Assembly: GCA_913061385.1 (NCBI GenBank)
Contig: CAJXTM010000002.1
Span: forward strand, 1-21,950
DNA from: an uncultured Rhodopirellula sp.
Lineage (GTDB): Bacteria; Planctomycetota; Planctomycetia; Pirellulales; Pirellulaceae
Reading direction: 5' to 3'
DNA: 21,950 nucleotides
The notes below the pieces were generated by a model that saw only the letters and a program-made list of their open reading frames with translations, was not told the DNA's origin and did not search any database. A program made the translations under genes and the position numbers. Below, piece by piece: positions 1 to 7,500 of the stretch (position 1 is its first letter; each line of letters opens with the position of its first letter).

Positions 1-48
1 CGAGATCAGCCTCGGTCTCGTGGGCTCGGAGATGTGTATAAGAGACAG
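1..48 (+). other. Nextera sequencing adapter (artefact)
   Basis: This is not biological sequence. Positions 30-48 are the 19-base Tn5 mosaic end used in Nextera libraries (AGATGTGTATAAGAGACAG). Positions 15-29 are the rest of the Nextera read-2 adapter. Positions 7-14 (CAGCCTCG) match an i7 index, N710 as I recall, and 1-6 match the end of the P7 primer. Genuine DNA starts at 49. The adapter stays open in the frame of the next gene and adds the spurious peptide MGSEMCIRDS to it. Confidence 0.98.
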
Positions 49-166
49 CTTCCAACCCGCCGGCAAGGTGTTTGGTAAAGTCCGCGAACGTCCCTGCGAA
101 TCCCATCAATCTCGCTTGGATATGAAGAAGTTTGAGGCGTCTGTGGATCGACCGATTGCGGGCCGG

Positions 167-1234
167 ATGCCCAAGATAGCGATGGTTGGCGCCGGCGTCG
201 GCGGACTGATCGCATCGAGGTGTCTTCAAGATCACGGTATTGATGTGACTTTGTTCGATAAGTCGCAAGGTGTCGGAGGACGAATGGCGACTCGTCGGGA
301 GGCGGGACTGGCATTTGATCATGGCGCCCAGTACTTCACGGCACGAGATACGCGGTTCACTCGTTACGTTCGGAGTTGGATTCAGCAAGGTTTGGTCGAG
401 CCTTGGATGGGGCAGATCGTCAAATTGAAGTCTGATGGCTTAAGTGAAGGCCAATTTGGGACTCCGCGATATGTTGCAGTGCCGGGTATGAACAGTTTGG
501 CAGAGCATCTCGCGGAAGACCTAGAGGTGAGAACGAATACTGGTATCTCAAAAATGGATTCAATTGACGGTAAGTGGAGACTTATCGACACGGCGGGGAA
601 GCAGGCTGGCACATTTGACTGGGTGATCCTAAATTGCCCTCCGAAGCAGACTCTGAAGATAATTGACGGTCAGTCGGTTCTTGCACAGCAGATTGCCGAG
701 GTCAGGATGGATCCCTGCTGGGCTATGATGCTGACGACAGCAGACCTACGTGACGTAGATTTTGACGGTGCGTTTCTCGACGAAGGACCACTTTCGTGGA
801 TCGCTCACGACGGCCGCAAGCCACAGCGTCGCGAACAGGGGGGCGTCACCAGTTGGACGCTTCACGCCTCGGCGAAATGGTCAGAGGAACATCTAGAGTG
901 TTGTCCGTCGCAGATCCAAAGCGAATTGTTGCTAGCATTTGAGAAAGCCGTTGGAAAGAAAATCCAGCCTCTCCATTGCAAAGTACATCGTTGGCGTTAT
1001 GCACTTCCTAAGATGCCTTTGGAAGAGCAGTGCCTCTGGGACCCCGACGCCGGTATCGGAGCTTGTGGGGATTGGTGTATCAGTCCGAACATCGAGGGTG
1101 CTTTTCTGAGCGGTTTAGCAATGGCTGGGACTCTCCTGCGGCAGTTGACGATTGATCGGCCTGCTACAAGTGTTTCATCTAGGGTACCCGCGGCAGCGCT
1201 TGCTCAGGCGAACGCTGCCGCCGCACAGCAGTAA
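167..1234 (+). CDS. FAD-dependent oxidoreductase, renalase/amine-oxidase-like
   Basis: Predicted cytosolic flavoprotein of 355 residues from ATG 167. An N-terminal Rossmann fold shows the dinucleotide motif G8-A-G-V-G-G13. An acidic Asp31 ends the second strand, where these enzymes bind the adenosine ribose, and GGRMATRR follows at 37-44, the usual second FAD contact. Near the C-terminus ACGDWC (299-304) followed by IEGAFLSGLAMAG is the conserved FAD-binding end of the family. Length fits the COG3380-type NAD/FAD-dependent oxidoreductases, apart from an unusual Ala/Gln-rich tail of about 15 residues. The substrate cannot be read. The frame is open back through the adapter. ATG 167 is preferred because it puts the Rossmann strand at residue 4; ATG 122, or a start outside the contig, remains possible. 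No clear Shine-Dalgarno is seen. It is convergent with glyQS, 101 bases apart. Confidence 0.85.
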   Translation: MPKIAMVGAGVGGLIASRCLQDHGIDVTLFDKSQGVGGRMATRREAGLAFDHGAQYFTARDTRFTRYVRSWIQQGLVEPWMGQIVKLKSDGLSEGQFGTPRYVAVPGMNSLAEHLAEDLEVRTNTGISKMDSIDGKWRLIDTAGKQAGTFDWVILNCPPKQTLKIIDGQSVLAQQIAEVRMDPCWAMMLTTADLRDVDFDGAFLDEGPLSWIAHDGRKPQRREQGGVTSWTLHASAKWSEEHLECCPSQIQSELLLAFEKAVGKKIQPLHCKVHRWRYALPKMPLEEQCLWDPDAGIGACGDWCISPNIEGAFLSGLAMAGTLLRQLTIDRPATSVSSRVPAAALAQANAAAAQQ

Positions 1235-1335
1235 GGTGAAGCTAGTTAAATACACGACCGATCGCCGGCGCTCACCAACCTCCAAGCAGCAGACACCGAA
1301 TTCTTTTCGATAAACAACTGCCCAAACGCAGTCAC

Positions 1336-2952
1336 TCAGGCTGCCTCGATTCGGCTCTGCAGTTCAGCAGCCAAGTCATTCATGTGAATCCGACTCTGCT
1401 CGAGAGAGTCTCGGTCACGAAGTGTCACCGTTTGATTTTCCAGTGATTCAGTGTCTACCGTGATGCAGAAGGGTGTTCCCGCCTCGTCTTGGCGACGATA
1501 CCGTCGACCGACTGCCCCTTTTTCGTCGTAAAACACCGTCATGTGTTGCTTTAAATTGCCGTAGATCTCACGGGCGACTTCGGGCATTCCATCTTTTTTT
1601 ACCAATGGGAAGACAGCAGCTTTGATGGGGGCGATTCTCGGGTGGAGTCGCATCACCGTGCGAGTTTGCATCTTCCCCTTTTCATCAGGCGCTTCATCTT
1701 CAGTGAATGCCTCGCACAGAAATGCGAGTACTCCACGGTCTGCGCCGGCCGATGGTTCGATGACGTGTGGTACAAATTTCTCGCCCAGGATTTCATCTCG
1801 ATAGCTCAGGTCTTTGCCGCTGCCGCGATATTTGGGTTTGCCGTGCTCATTGAGTTCGACTGTCATCGGGCTGGTTGAGGGGTCGAGTTTGCCTTCCATG
1901 TGGCTTCGGAGGTCAAAGTCACCTCGATGGGCGATACCCTCGAGCTCTCCGTACTCACCTTCGGGAAGGAAAGGGAATGCATATTCGATGTCAGCTGTAC
2001 CAACGCTGTAATGTGCAAGTTCTTCTGGAGCGTGTTCACGCATGATAAGAGAGTCACTGGAGAGTCCTAGAGAGACGTACCAGTTCATTCTGCGGTCACG
2101 CCAGTAGCGGTACCAATCCTGAGATTGGTTGGGATGGCAGAAGAACTCTATTTCCATCTGCTCGAACTCACGTGAACGGAAGGTGAAATTTCGCGGCGTG
2201 ATTTCGTTTCGGAAACTCTTGCCTATCTGTCCAATGCCAAAGGGAACACGAACTCGGCTGCTGTCGAGAACATTCTTGAAATTGACAAAGATTCCCTGAG
2301 CGGTTTCCGGCCGCAGAAAAGTAGCGTCCTCTTCACCGCCAAGGGCACCGAGCGTTGTTTTGAACATCAGGTTGAACTCACGTGGTTCTGTCAGAGTGTC
2401 CAATTTTTTGGCATCAGGAGCCAGTACCTCGCTGGTGGAATCAAGTTTGTCGAGTGTGATCGATTCATCACCTATGGTGATCTTGTCGGCGTCTTTGTTT
2501 CGGAGACGGAAAAACTTCATTCCACGTCGCCGTACATCGTCGAGTTCGGTTTCGACGTCAGCCAGTGTCGATACAAAAATCTTTTTGTCTTGGTACTCCA
2601 CCCAACGGCCACGGACCTGATCAAAACGATATCGCTTTTTGGATTCTTTGCAGTCGACCATGTGATCATGGAAAAGATCGTAGTGACCACTGCACTTCCA
2701 TACCTGTGGATGCATGATGATTGTGCAATCCAGGCCTACCATTTCAAAGTTCGAGGGGGCAGCAGCTGGCTGGAGCAATTCGTTGTGACCGGCAATCATG
2801 TCCTGCCACCACGCTTCTTTGAGGTTGCGCTTCAGTTCAACACCCAATGGCCCGTAATCCCAGCAACCCTGTACGCCCCCATAAATCTCGCTGGATTGAA
2901 ATAGAAAGCCACGTCGCTTGCATAGCGACACAATTTTTTCCATCGACTTCAT
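1336..2952 (-). CDS. glyQS: Glycyl-tRNA synthetase, homodimeric type
   Basis: Class II aminoacyl-tRNA synthetase of 538 residues that charges tRNA-Gly with glycine in the cytosol. The N-terminus (SLCKRRGFLFQSSEIYGG, then WDYGPLGVELKRN) is diagnostic of the alpha2 bacterial/eukaryotic-type enzyme. Motif 2 is F247-R-N-E-I-T-P-R, followed by FRSREFEQMEIEFF. Motif 3 is EPSAGADRGVLAF from E399, with its ATP-binding Arg at 406. The last 100 or so residues form the anticodon-binding domain (AVFPLVKKDG, then GRRYRRQDEAGTPFCITVD). It is slightly longer than the roughly 500-residue Thermus-type enzyme, with extra sequence around residues 130-200 between the catalytic motifs. The start at 2952 gives MKSMEKIV; the Met three codons later (2943) is an equally possible start. 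No Shine-Dalgarno is clear. It lies downstream of the TPR gene on the same strand with a 245-base gap, so co-transcription is uncertain. Confidence 0.96.
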   Translation of the reverse strand: MKSMEKIVSLCKRRGFLFQSSEIYGGVQGCWDYGPLGVELKRNLKEAWWQDMIAGHNELLQPAAAPSNFEMVGLDCTIIMHPQVWKCSGHYDLFHDHMVDCKESKKRYRFDQVRGRWVEYQDKKIFVSTLADVETELDDVRRRGMKFFRLRNKDADKITIGDESITLDKLDSTSEVLAPDAKKLDTLTEPREFNLMFKTTLGALGGEEDATFLRPETAQGIFVNFKNVLDSSRVRVPFGIGQIGKSFRNEITPRNFTFRSREFEQMEIEFFCHPNQSQDWYRYWRDRRMNWYVSLGLSSDSLIMREHAPEELAHYSVGTADIEYAFPFLPEGEYGELEGIAHRGDFDLRSHMEGKLDPSTSPMTVELNEHGKPKYRGSGKDLSYRDEILGEKFVPHVIEPSAGADRGVLAFLCEAFTEDEAPDEKGKMQTRTVMRLHPRIAPIKAAVFPLVKKDGMPEVAREIYGNLKQHMTVFYDEKGAVGRRYRRQDEAGTPFCITVDTESLENQTVTLRDRDSLEQSRIHMNDLAAELQSRIEAA

Positions 2953-3197
2953 AATGATTCAGTGGTTGAGCTTGGGGGGAAGCTGGGCGGTCGGTGATTT
3001 TCGCCAACTGTAGAGGTTTTGTATCTGGCTTCGTAGACCAGCAAACTTTCCGAAGATGATTCCAGAATCGGTTGCCTTGAGGCTGAATCCGAAACTCGCC
3101 AGCGAAAACTGGTGGGTAGTCCTCTGGAGGGCTAAACCTAACAGGCATTTGCTAGTCTGCCTGCTGCACCAGACGCGGCGGCAGGCATGGCAGAGGG
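2953..3197. other. Intergenic region between the TPR gene and glyQS
   Basis: The 245 bases hold no convincing gene. The antisense reading frame here (about 100 codons, entering glyQS out of frame) has no recognisable domain. The only structure seen is a GC-rich hairpin directly after the TPR stop codon, listed separately. The glyQS promoter must lie here or further upstream, but no convincing -35/-10 pair is visible. Confidence 0.5.
3158..3187 (-). terminator. GC-rich hairpin after the TPR gene, possible terminator
   Basis: TGCCTGCTGC (3158-3167) faces GCGGCAGGCA (3178-3187): a 10-bp stem with one mismatch or wobble and a 10-base loop. It starts 10 bases beyond the TPR stop codon on the minus strand. 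Position and stem strength suit a transcript end. No U-run follows on that strand, so it is not a classic intrinsic terminator; it could be an mRNA-stabilising hairpin. Confidence 0.4.
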
Positions 3198-4019
3198 CTA
3201 GTACCTGTTCATAAAGCCACCGCCATAGGCAGGCGCAGCAATTTGTGTCGGGCTACCGGTTCCCACGGTCGCTTGTGCATTGCCGCTGATTTGGTGGCTT
3301 AATTTGGTGACTTCGGCAGCAGCCATGGGCTGTGCCGGATTGATCGCGAGGCTCTGCTGGTAGTTTTGAAGTGCTTGGGGCAGGTCACCCGATTGCTGCC
3401 GTAATTTCGCAAGTGCCAGCCAAGCTCGCGGGTTATTGGCGTCTTTCTGGACTGCATCCTCCAGATATTTCATCGCCGTGCTGGGATCATTCGCTTCTTC
3501 GTAAAGCCGTGCCAGCTCGATTCTGGCCTCAGCATTCCCCGGATTTTGGGTGGCCCAATTCTTCATCAGGGCAAAGGCACGGTCATTTCGGCCGGTGTCG
3601 ACCAAGAGAACCGCCAGCCCGCGGTGGCACTCTAGGTGGTTTGGGTCGTGGTCGAGGCACTGATTGTAGAGTGATTCAGCTTGAGTCAGCATCTCTTGGT
3701 CACCGCGTTGGTTCCCCAAACGGTGGGTAGTGGCCGCAAGGTTGTAGTAACCGTCAGCGTTTTGCGGATCAGTAGAAATTACCTTTTGGAAGCGTTGAAG
3801 GGCCGCTGTGTACTGCCCTTGCTCGTAAAGTTGCGTCCCTGTCGTGTTATGTCCACTGGCAGCCCATTGGCAGCCTGCGACTGTCAGCAACAAGGTTGCG
3901 GGCAAGACATGGACAAAAATTCTGAAAGGATCACGGATCTGTGTTCGATTTACCCATCGGCTGCCGAAGGTAATAAGCGGGCTGCAAATTTGTTTACGAA
4001 CTAGGTTCAGCAGGGCCAT
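3198..4019 (-). CDS. TPR-repeat protein, predicted lipoprotein
   Basis: A 273-residue protein made mostly of tetratricopeptide repeats, which are protein-protein interaction scaffolds. A hydrophobic stretch (IFVHVLPATLLLTVAGC, about 34-50) ends in a lipobox V-A-G-C, so Cys50 would be lipidated and the repeats (about 57-235) exported. Four to five TPR units are visible: GTQLYEQGQYTAALQRFQKV, then repeats around YYNLAATTHRLGN, CHRGLAVLLVDTG, ARIELARLYEEANDP and AWLALAKLRQQSGD, with the usual NP/DP spacing. The C-terminal 35 residues are low-complexity (Gly, Ala, Thr, Gln), ending GGGFMNRY. The leader before the lipobox is long (49 residues), and no later ATG offers a shorter one, so the start may be wrong or the leader has an extra cytoplasmic part. 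The gene is divergent from the giant gene. Export or lipidation is inference; the partner is unknown. Confidence 0.8.
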   Translation of the reverse strand: MALLNLVRKQICSPLITFGSRWVNRTQIRDPFRIFVHVLPATLLLTVAGCQWAASGHNTTGTQLYEQGQYTAALQRFQKVISTDPQNADGYYNLAATTHRLGNQRGDQEMLTQAESLYNQCLDHDPNHLECHRGLAVLLVDTGRNDRAFALMKNWATQNPGNAEARIELARLYEEANDPSTAMKYLEDAVQKDANNPRAWLALAKLRQQSGDLPQALQNYQQSLAINPAQPMAAAEVTKLSHQISGNAQATVGTGSPTQIAAPAYGGGFMNRY

Positions 4020-4365
4020 TTTTCGTGTCTTCCTGACGCGGGTGGCATTTGTTTACCCAGAAGAGGTGTTTTTATGTTCACTCTTTCGGGGGTGCGTTTC
4101 ATCCGAATTCGAGGATCGGTAGCGTCTCGACGTTATCAACCCTGTGTCAAACCTTGCAAGACCGGAACTTTTGCCCCCAGTCCTCCGTCAAACACGGCTG
4201 AGGTTGGGTCATGCCCGAATACCACCTACAACCGCGCCAAACTGACCTAACTCCAGTACCACAGACGATTTTCGTTGCTTAATCACACTGTCCAACTACA
4301 CTCCGAGGCTGGTTCCAGCTCAGGAATCGGATGACCAGATTGATGATGTAACGATTGTCTTTTTC

Positions 4366-4402
4366 GAATAAATATTCTGTTGGACACCGTGTGGTGCCCA
4401 AC
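4366..4402. promoter_or_regulatory. Two adjacent inverted repeats upstream of the giant gene
   Basis: GAATA-aa-TATTC (4366-4377) is a perfect 5-bp inverted repeat. One base later GTTGGACACC (4379-4388) faces GGTGCCCAAC (4393-4402): 9 of 10 positions complementary around a GTGT centre. The pair lies 109-145 bases before the ATG of the giant gene. The larger one could be an operator for a dimeric regulator or a hairpin in the 5' untranslated RNA. The T5 run is ten bases downstream, too far for a standard intrinsic terminator. Function is inferred only. Confidence 0.4.
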
Positions 4403-4498
4403 GGAAGCTGAATTTTTATACAGAGGCATCTCCACCGCACAGGGAAGGCAGTGGGGCTGTTTAACACGACTGCCAATTGACTTTGGCACCTTGAATAC

Positions 4499-4503
4499 AG
4501 AGG
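4499..4503 (+). promoter_or_regulatory. Shine-Dalgarno-like site for the giant gene
   Basis: AGAGG ends seven bases before ATG 4511, good spacing for ribosome binding. The in-frame TTG at 4508 would be only four bases away, so ATG 4511 is chosen as the start. Confidence 0.5.
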
Positions 4504-4510
4504 CTGCTTG

Positions 4511-7500
4511 ATGACTCTCCGTGACTCGAGTGTTCGCAACGTACTTCGCAAAAGCGACCGCAAAACCGGCGGGCGACTTCGCGACAAGCGTCGCCGTATG
4601 GAACGACGTTTGTTGTCGGAATCGCTGGAACAACGGCAACTGCTGGCAGGGCCAAGCGTTTCCGGAATCCAACCGAATTTGGGCACCCTGCTTGGCGAAG
4701 GCGCTGTGCTTGATGTCTCACCGCGCGAACTGGTCTTTCAGTTCGATGACGATGCCAATTTGGACCAGAGCACGCTTTCTGCGATCCGAATCACACAAGC
4801 GGGCGAAGGGGGAGCTTTCGATTCTGCGACTGCCATCTCCGATCTTGGAACGCAAAGCACGCTCAGCGTCGAATTTCGGGCTGCGGAAGCTGGCGCCACT
4901 GGCAATGGAATCCAAGTGGAGTTCACGGCAAATCCATCTTCCTTGGTCACAGCACCCACAATCTCGGTCACCGATCGAGTGGTTGGAATCGAAGTCAGTA
5001 GCAATCCTGCTGCTGAGACAACGATGCAGGATCTGATCTCAGCTGTTTCCGCTGATGCTGATGCTTCAGCTTTGCTGGAAGTGATCCAGGTGACGGGATC
5101 GTCGCTTTCGCCGTTCGGTCAGCAAATCGGGAGCGGGCTGAGTTTGACTTTGGAAGGTGCCAATTCAGCAGAAGCGGTAACTGATTTCGGAACAAACAGC
5201 GCCGTGCAGGTTCGTTTTGTTTCTCGGACTCCAGGCCCCGATGGGTTGGGAACCGAGTTGGAATTCGAGCAACGTAACTTTGGCGGGCCTGCTTCTCCCG
5301 TGATCGTTGTTAATGGGACTTCGATCCGCGTGCAGCTCAACAGCACGCCAGGTAGTGAAACAACTGCCCAAGATTTTCTTGATTCAATCAATGCCGATCC
5401 GGCCGCTTCGGGGTTGGTGTCGGCTTCGTTGCAGCAGGGTGACAATCAAACTTTGATCGGCGCCTCGCTGGCGCTGCCAGAACTGCTGACATTGACTGGG
5501 GTTGCTGATGTCGCTGTCGAGCCTGGTTACATCGGTTTCGGCGATTCATCTAGAGAAGTGGTCTTCCGCTTTGCGGCACCCCTTGAGGACGATCTTTACC
5601 AGATTGATATCTCAGGGAGTGGTCCGGGCGCACTACGAAACCTAGATGGTGAGCTGTTTCAGGATGGAACTGACTTTAGTCAGCAATTCAGCATCAATCT
5701 TGGGCCTAAGGTTGCCGCTGTGGTGCCGGAACCTGTGCGACGGGCCGCCAATGGTGAGCTGGAGCCCGCTGTCGGCGTGATCGAAGTCTATTTTAACAAC
5801 GACAACCTAGATCCCGTTCGAGCGGTGGATCCAAGTTTCTACGCATTGATTTTCACACAGGATACGGTCAACAACACTGACGATATCCTGATTCCGCCCG
5901 AGAGCATTACTTACAACAGCACAACCAACATCGTGACTCTCGATTTTGGTAGCCCGCTTTCACGCATTAGCTCGCCTTCTGGTGGAGGTTTCCTCACTGG
6001 CGCGGTCAGGTTACGGGTGGGCTCGGATATTGCTGCGGATCCAGGGCAGATTGATAGCTCGCCCTACATCGCACCTTTTGAGGTTGCTCTTGATCCAGTC
6101 ACGCAAGATCCAGGTGATTCCTTCTCGACCGCCTTCGATGTTTCGTCGGTGCTGACGGAACCTGTAAGTGCGACGACAAGCACTTCGGTTCGCTTGACGA
6201 GCGAGATTTTCAACACAACGCCGTTTGGCCTAGATTTGCCTGGGCCAGATGTAGAGGGTGTGAGAGAAATTCGTGCGGATGATCCATCGCGACTCGAACG
6301 CACGGTGCCTTTGGATTACCTTCGCAATGGCGCTGACGCTGTCGATGGCATCTCAGTCATGCAGTACGACTTCGTTTCGTCGTGGCTCGGTGACGATCCT
6401 ACGTCACCTGGGATTGAAGAGGATCGAACTTATTACAGCATGATCAGCTCGCAGCAGAAAGATAGTATTCGCCAAGCGATGACGCTTTTCAGTGAGTATT
6501 TGGGCATAAGCTTCATTGAAGTGGAAGGTGCACCCACCAGCGAGGCCTTCATGTCAATTGCCGTTGGCGACCTCTACGGTGCCGACGAGACTGCGGTCAG
6601 CGGTGACGGCGGACTGGCTGTTGCGACGCGTGATCGCAATGGCGACGGAATTGATGATCTTGCTGTCATGGATTTCCAAGACTTTGATGAGTCCATCGAC
6701 GATGCGTTTGGTGGTGAGTTTTTCCGTGGAGGAATGTTTGCAGTTGGGCAATTGCTTGGCTACGGCTATGCCGATGACTTGGCACAGCCGGTGACCCAAA
6801 GTTCCGATTTTATCTTTAGACCCGGAACAGATAACGAAGCCGCTTTCCCAAGCGTTGCTGATATTGTGCATGGCCAATATCTGTATCGTCCCGATAGCAC
6901 TGACATTGATCTCTATCAATTCGAGTTGCCAGCTAGTGGTACGCTGTCTGCTGAGACGATCGCAGAAAGGCTTGGCGACCCAAGTTTGCTTGACTCCGTG
7001 ATCCGCGTTTATCGTCTCGGGGCTGATGGTGCGTTTGAAGAAATCGCTGCCAATGATGATTACTTCAGCAACGACTCGCTAATCGAGCTTGAAGTAAATG
7101 CTGGTACTTACATGATTGGGGTGAGTGCCCGTGGGAATGCTGATTACGATCCGACAATCGAAGGGACCGGATACGGCGGTCTGACAGAGGGTAGTTACGA
7201 GTTGTTGTTGGACTTCCGCCCCAACACGACCAACGGGCTGACAGATACGACAGGGATCGCTCTTGATGGAGATGGAGATGGACGCCCAGGAGATGTGTTT
7301 AATTTCTGGTTCGTTCCTAGCGATGTGAATGACACGCTCTACGTCGACAAGGCTGCCACCTCTGCTGCGGGCAGCCTAGGCACTGTGAGTAATCCGTTCC
7401 GTGAAATCGACCAGGCGATTGCTGCCGCAACTGAAGGTGCGACCATTCGTGTCCTCGGCAACGGTGGTGTTGATGGTCAGATGGATACGCTGACTGATAA

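Larger units (their letters stand above)
4020..4510. other. Divergent intergenic region, TPR gene / giant gene
   Basis: About 490 bases separate the two divergent start codons, so promoters for both genes should lie here. Short frames on both strands are present but unconvincing. I see two neighbouring inverted repeats at 4366-4402, an AT-rich stretch around 4356-4378 and a T5 run at 4413-4417. I could not find a convincing sigma-70 type -35/-10 pair at proper spacing for either direction. Confidence 0.5.

Noticed and set aside
20..166. N-terminal extension of the FAD oxidoreductase starting at 20
   Set aside because: The first ten residues are translated adapter; the family start fits ATG 167, or ATG 122 as second choice.
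1263..1270. CGCCGGCG palindrome between the convergent genes as a bidirectional terminator
   Set aside because: It is self-complementary without a loop and has no T-run on either side.
4508..4510. TTG as start of the giant gene
   Set aside because: The adjacent ATG 4511 has better spacing to AGAGG.
6734..6780. Active M10 peptidase
   Set aside because: The zinc-binding His residues and catalytic Glu are all replaced.
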